From positions 496,001 through 560,000 of the forward strand of contig NZ_LDPO01000001.1 of the NCBI RefSeq assembly GCF_001021505.1: a DNA stretch of 64,000 nucleotides, in the 5' to 3' direction. The notes beneath the pieces are model-generated. The model had not been told where the DNA came from and made no database searches. It saw nothing but the letters and a program-made list of their open reading frames with translations. Below are positions 32,593-41,487 of the stretch, piece after piece; the stretch's first letter is position 1; every line of letters starts with the position of its first letter. The position numbers were made by a program, and so were the translations under genes. This stretch comes from Mycolicibacter heraklionensis (GTDB lineage: Bacteria > Actinomycetota > Actinomycetes > Mycobacteriales > Mycobacteriaceae).

Positions 32593-35007
32593 TTATCGCT
32601 GGGACATTGTGGTCGTTGCCGATTCCCGCCACAACTTCGGCCGCTCACCGAGCATGCCGCCCCGGGCCCACCACATCGCCTCGATGGCGGCCGCACCGAG
32701 CGCGCCGATACCGAGCGCCAGCAGCGTCAGGGCCACGTTGGAGGGGTCCAGCAAGAACTTCTCCCGGGTCAGCGGCATCGCGAAGATCGCCACATAGGCC
32801 AACCCGCAGCAGATCACCAACAGCAGCCGCCACCATTGATAGGGCCGCGCCACCACCGCCAGCACCCATCCCGCCGTGGTCAGCAACGTGATCAACGCAC
32901 TGGTGGACGCCTGGATCTGCTGGACCGACGTGGCTTCGCTGCCGCGGTAGGCCACCAGGTAGGAGGCGAATGTGGCGACGCCCACCACCACGCCGGCCGG
33001 CAGCGCCCCGCTCATCACCCGCCGTACGAATCCGGGGTGCGCCCGCTCGTTGTTCGGCGCGAGCGACAGGATGAACGCCGGGATGCCGATGGTGAACCAC
33101 GCAGCGACCGTGACGTGGATCGGCTGGAACGGATACAGCAATGGTTTGGTGCCGAACAGTGCCGACGCCAACCCGACCAACCCGACCAGCAGTGCCAGCA
33201 GCACGGAATACACCGTTTTGGTCAAGAACAGGTTCGCCACCCGCTCGATGTTGCCGATCACCCGGCGACCCTCGCCCACCACGTAGGGCAGGGTGGCGAA
33301 TTTGTTGTCCAGCAACACGATCTGTGCCACCGAGCGCGCCGCCGAGCTCCCCGCCCCCATGGCGACACCGATGTCGGCATCCTTGAGCGCCAGCACATCG
33401 TTGACGCCGTCGCCGGTCATCGCCACCGTGTGGTCGTGCGCCTGCAAGGCGTGCACCATGGCCCGCTTCTGATCCGGGCGCACCCGGCCGAACACGGTGT
33501 GTTCCTCCACTGCGCCGGCCAGTTGGTCCGGTTCGGACGGCAGTTTGCGGGCATCTATCGCGTCCCCGGACAGCCCCAGCTCGGCGGCCACCGCACCCAC
33601 CGAGACCGCGTTGTCGCCGGAAATGACCTTCACCGAGACTTCCTGCGCGGCAAAGTAATCCAGGGTGTCCCGGGCGTCGGGTCGGATCCGCTGTTCCAGC
33701 ACCACCAGCGCCGCCGGGGTCACCCGTCCCGGGGCGTCGGGATGGTCGACGGGCTGGTCGCAGACGCCCAGCAGCAGCACCCGCAGGCCGCGCGCCCCGA
33801 TCCGTTCGGCCTGCTCAGCGGCCGCCGATGACGGTTCGAGCAGCACGTCGGGAGCACCGATCACCCAGTTGCCGTGCTCCCCGTACGAGACACCGCTCCA
33901 TTTGGTCGCCGACTTGAACGGGGCGCAGGCGCTGGACGTCCAGCCCGGCGAGGTGGGGAACGCCTCGGCGATGGCCTGGATGCTGGCGTTGGGGCGGGCA
34001 TCGTCGGCGGCCAGCGCGGCCAGCGCTTGGCGTACCGGAAGGCCTTCGCCGCCATCGAGTTCGGTGACCTCCGACACCCGCATCCCGTTCTCGGTGAGGG
34101 TGCCGGTCTTGTCGGCGCAGACGACGTCGACGCGGGCCAGTCCTTCGATCGCGGGCAGTTCCTGCACCAGGCACTGCCGTTGCCCAAGCCGCACCACACC
34201 GACCGCGAACGCCAGCGAGGTCATCAGCACCAGGCCTTCGGGAACCATCGGCACCAGGGCGCCCACCATCGCCAGCACCGACGCTCGCCAGCCCACGTCG
34301 GTGGTGAACAGCTGCGTGTAGATGATCAACAGGCCGGCCGGAATCAACAGGTAGGTGATGAATTTCAGGATCTGGTTGATACCGCTGCGCAGTTCGGATT
34401 TCACCAGCGTGAACTTGCTGGCCTCCTCGGCCAGTTTGGCGGCGTACGCCTCGCGACCAACCCGGGTGGCCCGGTAGGCACCGCTGCCGGAGATCACGAA
34501 GCTGCCCGACATCACCTGGTCGCCAAGATCTTTGCCGATCGGGTCGGCTTCACCGGTGAGCAGGGACTCGTCGACCTCCAGGTCGGATGACTCGATGACC
34601 TCGCCGTCGACGACGATCTGGTCGCCGGGACCCAGCTCGATGACGTCGTCGAGCACCACCTCGGCCGGCGGGAGCTGCTGCGTCCCGGACTGCCTGCGCA
34701 CCAACGGTTTCGCTTGGCCGACGATAGCCAGCTTGTCCAACGTCTGTTTGGCCCGGATCTCCTGCACCATTCCGATGACGCTGTTGAAGACGATGAGTAA
34801 CCCGAACAGCCCGTTGATCAGTGAGCCGGTGGCGAGCACGATGACCAACAGCACTCCGAGGATCGCGTTGATCCGGGTGAAGACGTTGGCCCGGATGATC
34901 TCGGGGATGCTGCGCGCGGCTCGGGCAGGGATGTCGTTGGTCTGGCCCTGCGCGACCCGCTGGGCGACTTGCGCGTCGGTGAGGCCTGCGGTTCGCGCTG
35001 TGGTCAA
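32593..35007 (-). CDS. ctpE: P-type calcium ATPase CtpE
   Basis: An 804-residue P-type ATPase matching mycobacterial CtpE, reported to take up Ca2+ in M. smegmatis. Motifs: [15 protein letters not shown] near residue 150, [12 protein letters not shown] in span 4, [12 protein letters not shown] with phosphorylated Asp 299, and [20 protein letters not shown] near 530. The C-terminal third has six spans. The TTG at 35007 is chosen because it gives the known short N-terminus ([14 protein letters not shown]) and is preceded by GGGAAGG. It belongs to a leftward set with the Rv0906-like hydrolase upstream and the Rv0910-like gene downstream. Confidence 0.94.
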   Translation of the reverse strand: MTTARTAGLTDAQVAQRVAQGQTNDIPARAARSIPEIIRANVFTRINAILGVLLVIVLATGSLINGLFGLLIVFNSVIGMVQEIRAKQTLDKLAIVGQAKPLVRRQSGTQQLPPAEVVLDDVIELGPGDQIVVDGEVIESSDLEVDESLLTGEADPIGKDLGDQVMSGSFVISGSGAYRATRVGREAYAAKLAEEASKFTLVKSELRSGINQILKFITYLLIPAGLLIIYTQLFTTDVGWRASVLAMVGALVPMVPEGLVLMTSLAFAVGVVRLGQRQCLVQELPAIEGLARVDVVCADKTGTLTENGMRVSEVTELDGGEGLPVRQALAALAADDARPNASIQAIAEAFPTSPGWTSSACAPFKSATKWSGVSYGEHGNWVIGAPDVLLEPSSAAAEQAERIGARGLRVLLLGVCDQPVDHPDAPGRVTPAALVVLEQRIRPDARDTLDYFAAQEVSVKVISGDNAVSVGAVAAELGLSGDAIDARKLPSEPDQLAGAVEEHTVFGRVRPDQKRAMVHALQAHDHTVAMTGDGVNDVLALKDADIGVAMGAGSSAARSVAQIVLLDNKFATLPYVVGEGRRVIGNIERVANLFLTKTVYSVLLALLVGLVGLASALFGTKPLLYPFQPIHVTVAAWFTIGIPAFILSLAPNNERAHPGFVRRVMSGALPAGVVVGVATFASYLVAYRGSEATSVQQIQASTSALITLLTTAGWVLAVVARPYQWWRLLLVICCGLAYVAIFAMPLTREKFLLDPSNVALTLLALGIGALGAAAIEAMWWARGGMLGERPKLWRESATTTMSQR

Positions 35008-35096
35008 CGGGTGAACCTTCCCAGCTTGTCGTGATCGACGTACGCCAAACCACCGGCCAGCACAGTGGCCCCGGCCGTAGCCGCCCACCTCGTCAT
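35004..35096 (-). CDS. Possible 30-residue micro-ORF between Rv0906-like gene and ctpE
   Basis: ATG 35096 to TGA 35004, encoding [20 protein letters not shown] plus a charged end ([10 protein letters not shown]). GGAGG inside the end of the upstream gene stands 10 nt before the ATG, and its stop overlaps the ctpE TTG start (TTGA). A short hydrophobic peptide in this coupled position could be real or a translational bridge; no homologue is known to me. Confidence 0.35.
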   Translation of the reverse strand: MTRWAATAGATVLAGGLAYVDHDKLGRFTR

Positions 35097-35100
35097 GGTG

Positions 35101-36213
35101 CTACAGCCTCCACCACGCTGTTGGCGCGGCGGCGTCGAGCCGCACTGAACCACCGGGTTTGGGCACCGCCGTCGATATCCCCGCGGTGTCGGCGGCGGCC
35201 AGCAGCCGTTCCACCGGCTCGGCCCACCGGTGTGGCGCCAACCGGAACGTGCCCCAGTGAATCGGCACCAGCAAGCCCGACGGCGAGGCATTCAAGTCGA
35301 GATGAGCCTGGACCGCCTCCTCCGGGTTCATGTGGACGTCGGGCCAGGCGGTGTTGTACGCCCCGATCGGCAACAGCGTGACGTCGAACGGGCCATGCTG
35401 GGCACCGATCGTGCCGAAGCTGGCGGTGTATCCGCTGTCCCCGCCGAAGTAGACCCGGTGGTCGGGTCCGGCGATCACCCATGACGCCCACAGGGTTTGG
35501 TTGCGGGTCAGGAACCGTCCGGAGAAATGCCGCGCCGGAGTGCAGGTGACGGTGAGTTCGCCCAGCGTGGTGTTCTCGTCCCAGTCGAGCTCGATCACCC
35601 GTTCCGAGGGGATGCCCCACGTCCGCAGGTGCGCCCCCACGCCCAGCGGGACGACGAAGGGCGCCCGCTGGCTGCGGGCGAGCGCGATGACCGTGTCGAT
35701 GTCGAGGTGGTCGTAGTGGTCATGGCTGACGACGATCGCGTCGACCGCGGGCAGCGCACCGAGCCCCACCGGCGGCGGGTGCAGCCGTCGGGGCCCGACG
35801 GCGTCCGACGGCGAGCAGCGTTCGCTCCACACCGGGTCGGTCAGAACGCGGTAGCCGTCGATCTCCACGAGTGCCGTCGCATGTCCCAGCCAGGTGATCG
35901 CCAGCGGCTCGACGTCCACGCTGAAATCGGGCACCTCCAGCGGGATCGGCACCGAGGGCCGTCGCCCGATGCGGTCGGCGAACAACTCGCGCAACATCAG
36001 CCGCTGTTGTTCGCGGTCCATATTGACCATCGCGGCGCGTTCGACGTTGTGAAAGATCCCGTCGCGGTAGTTCCTCGACCGGGTGGCCACCGCATCGATA
36101 GCGCTGGGCGCCGCGCCCAACGCGGCGGGTGTGCCGCGCAGCGCACGAAGGGTCCAGCCGCCGGCTGCCAGGGACGCTGTAGCCCCCGCCAGACGAAGTC
36201 CCCCGCGCAGCAT
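35101..36213 (-). CDS. Metallo-beta-lactamase-fold hydrolase (Rv0906-like)
   Basis: A 370-residue zinc hydrolase of the NAPE-PLD/RomA-like group. The metal ligands are in VVSHDHYDHLDIDT (HxHxDH), TPARHFSGRFL, FGGDSGYT and VPIHWGTFRLA. The N-terminal segment (RLAGATASLAAGGWTLRAL) is hydrophobic and may be an anchor. The known relatives cleave phospholipid amides or act on outer-membrane lipids. It matches M. tuberculosis Rv0906 in length and place next to ctpE and echA6. ATG 36213 is chosen for that N-terminus. Confidence 0.9.
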   Translation of the reverse strand: MLRGGLRLAGATASLAAGGWTLRALRGTPAALGAAPSAIDAVATRSRNYRDGIFHNVERAAMVNMDREQQRLMLRELFADRIGRRPSVPIPLEVPDFSVDVEPLAITWLGHATALVEIDGYRVLTDPVWSERCSPSDAVGPRRLHPPPVGLGALPAVDAIVVSHDHYDHLDIDTVIALARSQRAPFVVPLGVGAHLRTWGIPSERVIELDWDENTTLGELTVTCTPARHFSGRFLTRNQTLWASWVIAGPDHRVYFGGDSGYTASFGTIGAQHGPFDVTLLPIGAYNTAWPDVHMNPEEAVQAHLDLNASPSGLLVPIHWGTFRLAPHRWAEPVERLLAAADTAGISTAVPKPGGSVRLDAAAPTAWWRL

Positions 36214-36280
36214 GACGACGAGTCTATGGGGGCGACCCGGGGGCTCCCCCGCGTTTGCGGTCACCGCGCGGTCATCGTCG

Positions 36281-37012
36281 TTAGGCGCCCTGGAACTTCG
36301 GCGGGCGCTTCTGGACGCGAGCCACCTGGGCCTCGATGACGTCTTGGCTGCTCCATGCCTTGTCGAACAGCTCCTTGTGCACCGGCTGCTGCTCCTCGTA
36401 GGCGCCGTCGTCGTTGAGCACCCGCTTGGCGTGCTGCAGCGCCAGCGGCGCCAGCCCGGCGATCTCGTGCGCCCAGGCCTGCGCGTCGGCAAGGGTTCCG
36501 ATCCGGTTGGCCATGCCGGTCAACAGCGCCGCGTCGGCCGGCAGCTGCTCCGCGGTCAGCATCATCGCCCGGGCCCGGCCATACCCGACCAGCGAGGTCA
36601 GCCGCCGGATGCTCCAGTTGTCCAGCGCCAGGCCGTACTTGGCGACCGGGAACTGGAAGAACGCCTCGGGGGCCACCACCCGCAGGTCGCAGACCATCGC
36701 CAATTGCAGACCGGCGCCGATCGCGGCGCCGTTGATGGCGCCGATCACCGGCACCGGGACGTCGGCGATGCTCTGGTGCAGGGCGACCAGCTTGTCGGGG
36801 TAGTCGGCGGCGAACGCGTCACCGGACAGATCCGCGCCGGCACAGAACACCGTGCCCTGCCCGGTCAGCACGATCGCCCGGACGTCGTGGGTGGCGGCAT
36901 CCAGGACCGCCTCCCGCAACTCGGTGACGAGCTGGGAGTTCAATGCGTTGCGCCGCTCGGGGCGCTGCAACTCGATAGTCGTGACGGCTTCATCGCGGGT
37001 AACACCGATCAT
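36281..37012 (-). CDS. echA6: EchA6 crotonase-fold protein (mycolate pathway)
   Basis: A 243-residue crotonase-fold protein, the same length as M. tuberculosis EchA6 and in the same place beside accD3 and Rv0906. EchA6 has been reported to bind long-chain acyl-CoA without hydratase activity and to pass fatty acids to the FAS-II system for mycolic acid synthesis. Visible: [22 protein letters not shown] start (here [16 protein letters not shown]), [32 protein letters not shown]. The region where active hydratases have a catalytic Glu reads [16 protein letters not shown], without it. Divergent to accD3 with a 28-bp gap. Confidence 0.93.
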   Translation of the reverse strand: MIGVTRDEAVTTIELQRPERRNALNSQLVTELREAVLDAATHDVRAIVLTGQGTVFCAGADLSGDAFAADYPDKLVALHQSIADVPVPVIGAINGAAIGAGLQLAMVCDLRVVAPEAFFQFPVAKYGLALDNWSIRRLTSLVGYGRARAMMLTAEQLPADAALLTGMANRIGTLADAQAWAHEIAGLAPLALQHAKRVLNDDGAYEEQQPVHKELFDKAWSSQDVIEAQVARVQKRPPKFQGA

Positions 37013-37040
37013 GGCGAACCAGCCTAATTACGCTTTCGGT

Positions 37041-38519
37041 GTGAGCCGGATCGGGGCCGACGAACTGCGCGACGCGGTGCTGGACCGCGACTCTTTCCTC
37101 AGTTGGGAAGCCGCGCCGCTGGCCGTGCCGATCAGCGACAGTTATGCCGCCGAGCTGGCCGCGGCGCGGGCTGCCACCGGCCGCGACGAGGCGGTCCTTA
37201 CCGGGGAGGGGCGGATCAACGGCCGCCGGGTTGCGGTGATCGCCAGCGACTTCGACTTCCTGGCCGGTTCCATCGGGGTGGCGGCCGCCGAGCGGATCAC
37301 CGCCGCCGTCCAATGGGCCACCGCAGAGCGACTGCCGCTGCTGGCGTCGCCGAGCTCGGGCGGCACCCGGATGCAGGAAGGCACCGTCGCATTCCTGCAG
37401 ATGGTGAAGATCGCCGCCGCTGTCGAGCTGCACAAACGTGCCCACCTGCCCTACCTGGTGTACCTGCGCCACCCCACCACCGGCGGAGTGTTTGCCTCCT
37501 GGGGTTCGCTGGGGCACGTCACACTGGCCGAGCCGGGGGCGTTGGTGGGCTTCCTGGGGCCGCGGGTCTACGAACAGCTTTACGGTGCCCCGTTCCCGCC
37601 GGGCGTCCAGACCGCCGAGAACCTGCAGGCATACGGCGTGATCGACGGGGTCATCCCGCTGAAGTGGCTGCGGCGCATCTGCGCGCGGGCGCTGAAGGTG
37701 ATGCTCGACGATCCCGGTCCTGCGCCCCCGACGCCGGCCGCCGAGCCGATTCCCGACATCCCGGCGTGGGACTCCGTGCGCGCGTCGCGGCGTCCGGACC
37801 GGCCGGGCGTGGGGTTTCTGCTGCGGCACGGCGCCACCGAGCGGGTCTTCCTGTCGGGCACCGGCAGCACCGAACGCGGTGCCACGATCCTGCTGGCGTT
37901 GGCGCGCTTCGGCGGCCAGCCCGCCGTGGTGTTGGGACAGCTGCGCGGGGCCGATCGGCTGACCGACCCGGTTGCGCTGCGCGACGCTCGCCGCGGCATG
38001 GCGCTGGCCGCGGGCCTGCGGCTGCCGCTGGTGCTGGCTATCGACACCCCGGGGCCCGCGCTGTCGGTGGAGGCCGAGCAGGGCGGATTGGCGGCCCAGA
38101 TCGCGGCGTGCCTGGCTGAGCTGGTCACGCTTGAGGTGCCGACGGTGTCGGTGCTGCTGGGCCAGGGCAGCGGCGGTCCGGCGCTGGCGATGGTGCCGGC
38201 GGATCGGGTGCTGGCGGCGTTGCACGGCTGGCTGGCGCCGCTGCCGCCCGAGGGGGCCAGCGCCATCGTGTTCCGCGATACCCGGCACGCCCCGGAACTC
38301 TCCGCCGCGCAGGGCATCCGTTCGGCGGATCTGCGGGCCCACGGGATCGTGGATGTGGTCGTGGGCGAGCACCCGGACGCCGCCGAGGAGCCGATCGACT
38401 TCGCCAAGCGAATGTCGCAGGCCATCGCCGTCGAGCTGGCCGCGCTGCGCGGGGTGCCCACCGAGCAGCGGATGGCGGCCCGGTTGGAGCGCTACCGCCG
38501 GATCGGGCTCCCAGGTTGA
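37041..38519 (+). CDS. accD3: Acyl-CoA carboxylase beta subunit AccD3
   Basis: A 492-residue carboxyltransferase subunit. It takes carboxybiotin from an AccA-type partner and transfers CO2 to an acyl-CoA. Marks: SPSSGGTRMQEGTVAFLQM, YLRHPTTGGVFASWGSLGH, GFLGPRVYEQLYG, then the C-terminal half with LVLAIDTPGPALSVEAEQGG and LLGQGSGGPALAMVPADRVL. It is longer than plant-type AccD because N and C halves are fused. GTG 37041 gives the known start VSRIGADELRDAVLDR. A palindrome follows its stop. Confidence 0.94.
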   Translation: MSRIGADELRDAVLDRDSFLSWEAAPLAVPISDSYAAELAAARAATGRDEAVLTGEGRINGRRVAVIASDFDFLAGSIGVAAAERITAAVQWATAERLPLLASPSSGGTRMQEGTVAFLQMVKIAAAVELHKRAHLPYLVYLRHPTTGGVFASWGSLGHVTLAEPGALVGFLGPRVYEQLYGAPFPPGVQTAENLQAYGVIDGVIPLKWLRRICARALKVMLDDPGPAPPTPAAEPIPDIPAWDSVRASRRPDRPGVGFLLRHGATERVFLSGTGSTERGATILLALARFGGQPAVVLGQLRGADRLTDPVALRDARRGMALAAGLRLPLVLAIDTPGPALSVEAEQGGLAAQIAACLAELVTLEVPTVSVLLGQGSGGPALAMVPADRVLAALHGWLAPLPPEGASAIVFRDTRHAPELSAAQGIRSADLRAHGIVDVVVGEHPDAAEEPIDFAKRMSQAIAVELAALRGVPTEQRMAARLERYRRIGLPG

Positions 38520-38566
38520 GGTCCAGCTGGACTTCGTAGTGCGTCCCGGCTGGACTCATAGGGATA

Positions 38567-38640
38567 GTTGCCCGGCTTTGCGCGACAAGTGGCAGTGGGA
38601 CCCGCCGGGCAGCCGCAGTTGTCGCGCAAAGGCGGGCAAC
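38567..38640. repeat. Large inverted repeat between accD3 and EamA gene
   Basis: Two 22-bp arms (38567-38588 and 38619-38640) are complementary at 21 of 22 positions, around a 30-nt loop. Arms contain TTTGCGCGACAA. The genes on both sides end here (convergent stops), so a two-way terminator is the simplest role, although there is no T tract. A miniature mobile or intergenic repeat is the alternative. Confidence 0.8.
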
Positions 38641-38674
38641 TCTGCTGTTCCCCCAGCCGGGCGCTAGCGGCCGG

Positions 38675-39529
38675 CTACCCGGTGATCATTGCGACGGCCA
38701 CTCCCGCCAGCACCATCCCCATCACCTGCCGGAGACGCACCCGCTCCCCCAGCAAGACGACCGCCAAGATCACGGTGGCGGCCGGGTACAGCGAGATCAG
38801 CACACTGGCCAGTGACAGCAGCGCATGCTTCAAGGCGAACAGCATGGTGACGTTGGCGGCGGTGTCGAGCAGCGCGATCAGGAACGCCAGCCGCAGCGGT
38901 GTCCCCGACGGGACCCGGAGATTGCGGCTGGCCGCCGCGACGACGATCACCAGGACGGTGGCCGCGCCACGCGCGAACAACAGCGGCCACAGCCCGGAAT
39001 CCGACGGCGTGCGATCCAGAAAGACGAAGTTCAGCCCCAGGGCCACCCCTGAGGCAACGGTCAACCAGAGCACGCGGTGGGTGAGTCCCGGCCGATGGAC
39101 GCCGTCGTCGCCGGCATGCCAGCTGATCAACACCACCGCGCCCAATGCCACCGCGATACCTGCGCTGGCAAGCAGGCCGGGCCGCTCCCCCAGGATCCGC
39201 CCGACGCATACCGGCACGCTGGCATCCACCACCGCGGCCAGCGGCGACACCACCGAGATCGGGCCGGCGGCCATGGCGGCGTAGAACCACCAGATGCCCA
39301 GGGCCTGGCTGAGCCCACCGAACATGCCCAAGACGACGGTGCTGGTCGTGATGTGCCCGCCGCCGATCATGGCGAGCATTCCGAGCATCACCATGGAGAC
39401 CGGGGTGGACACCAACACCACCCGCAGCGCGGCGACCCGCCGCGACGCGACACCGCCCACGAAGTCGCTGATCCCGAAACTGGTGGCCGACGCCAACGCC
39501 AGTCCCTGCGCGGTGGGTGAACCGATCAC
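38675..39529 (-). CDS. EamA-family transporter
   Basis: A 284-residue ten-helix membrane protein of the drug/metabolite transporter superfamily (EamA). Two homologous halves of five spans are seen; the first has GISDFVGGVASRRVAALRVV and the second VASGVALGLNFVFLDR and VILAVVLLGERVRLRQVMGM, the typical EamA end. The substrate is unknown; family members export amino acids, metabolites or drugs. The 188-bp gap before it holds an AT-rich patch but no clear promoter. Confidence 0.87.
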   Translation of the reverse strand: MIGSPTAQGLALASATSFGISDFVGGVASRRVAALRVVLVSTPVSMVMLGMLAMIGGGHITTSTVVLGMFGGLSQALGIWWFYAAMAAGPISVVSPLAAVVDASVPVCVGRILGERPGLLASAGIAVALGAVVLISWHAGDDGVHRPGLTHRVLWLTVASGVALGLNFVFLDRTPSDSGLWPLLFARGAATVLVIVVAAASRNLRVPSGTPLRLAFLIALLDTAANVTMLFALKHALLSLASVLISLYPAATVILAVVLLGERVRLRQVMGMVLAGVAVAMITG

Positions 39530-39717
39530 GCAGCTGCCTTGGCGGCGATGGTGGCCTTAACGTTGGATGTGACGATCACGGCGGAAAGCCTAAGTGGGCA
39601 GTTTGCTTGGAAACTCCTGCGTTTGCGGGATCTTTGCGGCCCACGTCCCCATGTTCGCAGGTCAGTGCTTTAAAATTCACCTGCATTTAACCCAGCCGCG
39701 CAGGCAGCACGGGCCGC

Positions 39718-41487
39718 TCAGGCCAACGAGCGCAGCCACGCGCCATGCAGGGCGGCGTAGTGCCCCTCAGCGCGGATCAGCTCGGCCGGTGGGCCGTCCT
39801 CGACGATGCGCCCGCCCTCGATCACCAGAACCCGGTCGGCGATCTCGACCGTGGAGAGCCGGTGGGCGATCACCAGCGCGGTCCGCTGGGCCAGTACGCT
39901 GCGCAGCGCCTTCTGCACCATCCGCTCGCCGGGGATGTCCAGCGACGACGTCGCCTCGTCGAGGATCAGTACCGCCGGGTCGGCCAGGAAGGCCCGCGCG
40001 AACGCGACCAGCTGGCGCTGACCGGCCGAGAGCCGCCCACCCCGCTTGGCGACGTCGGTGTCGTAGCCATCCGGCAGGGCGGTGATGAACGTGTCGGCGC
40101 CCACGCTCGTCGCCGCGGCAACCACCTCGGCGTCGGTCGCGCCTGGGCGGCCGAAGCGGATGTTGTCGGCGACCGTCCCGGTGAACAGGAAGTTTTCCTG
40201 GGTGACCATCACCACGTGGCGACGCAGCGCCGCCTGGGTAAACGCACGCAGGTCGACGCCGTCAAGGGTCACCGCTCCCGACACCGGGTCGTAGAACCGG
40301 GCAATCAGCTTGGCGATGGTGGACTTGCCGGCGCCGGTGCTGCCGACCAGCGCGACGGTCTGGCCGGCCGGGATGTTCAGCGATAACCCGTCCAGCACCG
40401 ACTGTCCATCCCGGTAGCCGAAATGCACGTCGCGCAAGGCGATCTCACCGCGCACCTGATCGGCTACGTCCGCGGTCTGCGGGCCGGGCGGGTCGGTGAC
40501 GGCGGGCGTTTCAGCCAGCACCCCGGCCAGTTTCTGCAGCGCCGCGGTCGCCGAGGAGAAGATGTTGAGGAACTGGCTGATGTCCTGCATCGGGTCGAAG
40601 AACATCCGCAGATAGAGCAGGAACGCGGTGAATGTCCCGATCGTCATGTGCCCGTGCAGAACTCGCCAGCCCCCGTAGAGGAGCACCACACCGGTAGTGA
40701 GGTTGCCGACCAGTTTGATGCCGGGCGAGAAGATCGCGACCAGTTTGAACGCCCTCTCGTTCACCGCACGGTAGCGGTCGGCGACTTCCGTGAAGATCTG
40801 CTGATTGCGGGCCTCACGGCGATAGGCCTGTACCGCCTTGATTCCGGTCATGGTCTCGGTGAACTGCACGATCACCCGCGCCGCATGCTCGCGGACCGCG
40901 GTGTAGGTCTTGGCGGACTCGTCCTGGAACCACCGCAGTAGCACCACCAGCACCGGGAAGGCGGTCAGACACATCAGGCCGAGCCGCCAGTCCAACATGA
41001 TGAGCAGCACCGCGGTGCCTGCCATCGTGAGTGCGGCGCTGACCAGTCCGTCGAGTCCGGACTGCAGCATCTCTTGGATCGCGTCGACGTCGTTGGTCAG
41101 CCGGCTGACCACCCGGCCGGAGGTGTAGCGCTCGTGAAACCCCACGTCCAGGTGCTGGAAGTGACGGAATACCCGTCGCCGCAATTCCAGCAGCACCTGC
41201 TGCCCGATCTTGCCCGACCACTGCAGGAAGACCATCCGGGTGCCGGCTTGGGTGAGTACGACGACCGCGAGCGCAGCCACGATCACGCTCAGCTGCCGGG
41301 TCGAGCCGTCCTCGGCGATCGGCGGGATACCGCGGTCGATGCCGCGCTGCGCGAGCAGCGGAACCGCCAGCCGGGCAGCGTTTTCCACCACGATGGCCAG
41401 CGCCAGCAGCAGCGCCGCGCCGCGGTAGGGGCGCAGCAGCGACCACAGCAGGGCCCGCGCCGCGGCCCGGCCCGGGTCGGCCGTCAC
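39718..41487 (-). CDS. ABC exporter half, catalytic subunit (Rv1272c-like)
   Basis: A 589-residue half-transporter: six spans then one ATPase domain. Walker A VGSTGAGKST near residue 385, Walker B VLILDEATSSLD with catalytic Glu, but the signature is RLSAGQRQ rather than LSGGQ. It overlaps the upstream ABC half by 4 bp, so the two form a heterodimer. The pair matches M. tuberculosis Rv1272c-Rv1273c, reported in lipid or drug transport. Substrate not deducible. Confidence 0.9.
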   Translation of the reverse strand: MTADPGRAAARALLWSLLRPYRGAALLLALAIVVENAARLAVPLLAQRGIDRGIPPIAEDGSTRQLSVIVAALAVVVLTQAGTRMVFLQWSGKIGQQVLLELRRRVFRHFQHLDVGFHERYTSGRVVSRLTNDVDAIQEMLQSGLDGLVSAALTMAGTAVLLIMLDWRLGLMCLTAFPVLVVLLRWFQDESAKTYTAVREHAARVIVQFTETMTGIKAVQAYRREARNQQIFTEVADRYRAVNERAFKLVAIFSPGIKLVGNLTTGVVLLYGGWRVLHGHMTIGTFTAFLLYLRMFFDPMQDISQFLNIFSSATAALQKLAGVLAETPAVTDPPGPQTADVADQVRGEIALRDVHFGYRDGQSVLDGLSLNIPAGQTVALVGSTGAGKSTIAKLIARFYDPVSGAVTLDGVDLRAFTQAALRRHVVMVTQENFLFTGTVADNIRFGRPGATDAEVVAAATSVGADTFITALPDGYDTDVAKRGGRLSAGQRQLVAFARAFLADPAVLILDEATSSLDIPGERMVQKALRSVLAQRTALVIAHRLSTVEIADRVLVIEGGRIVEDGPPAELIRAEGHYAALHGAWLRSLA

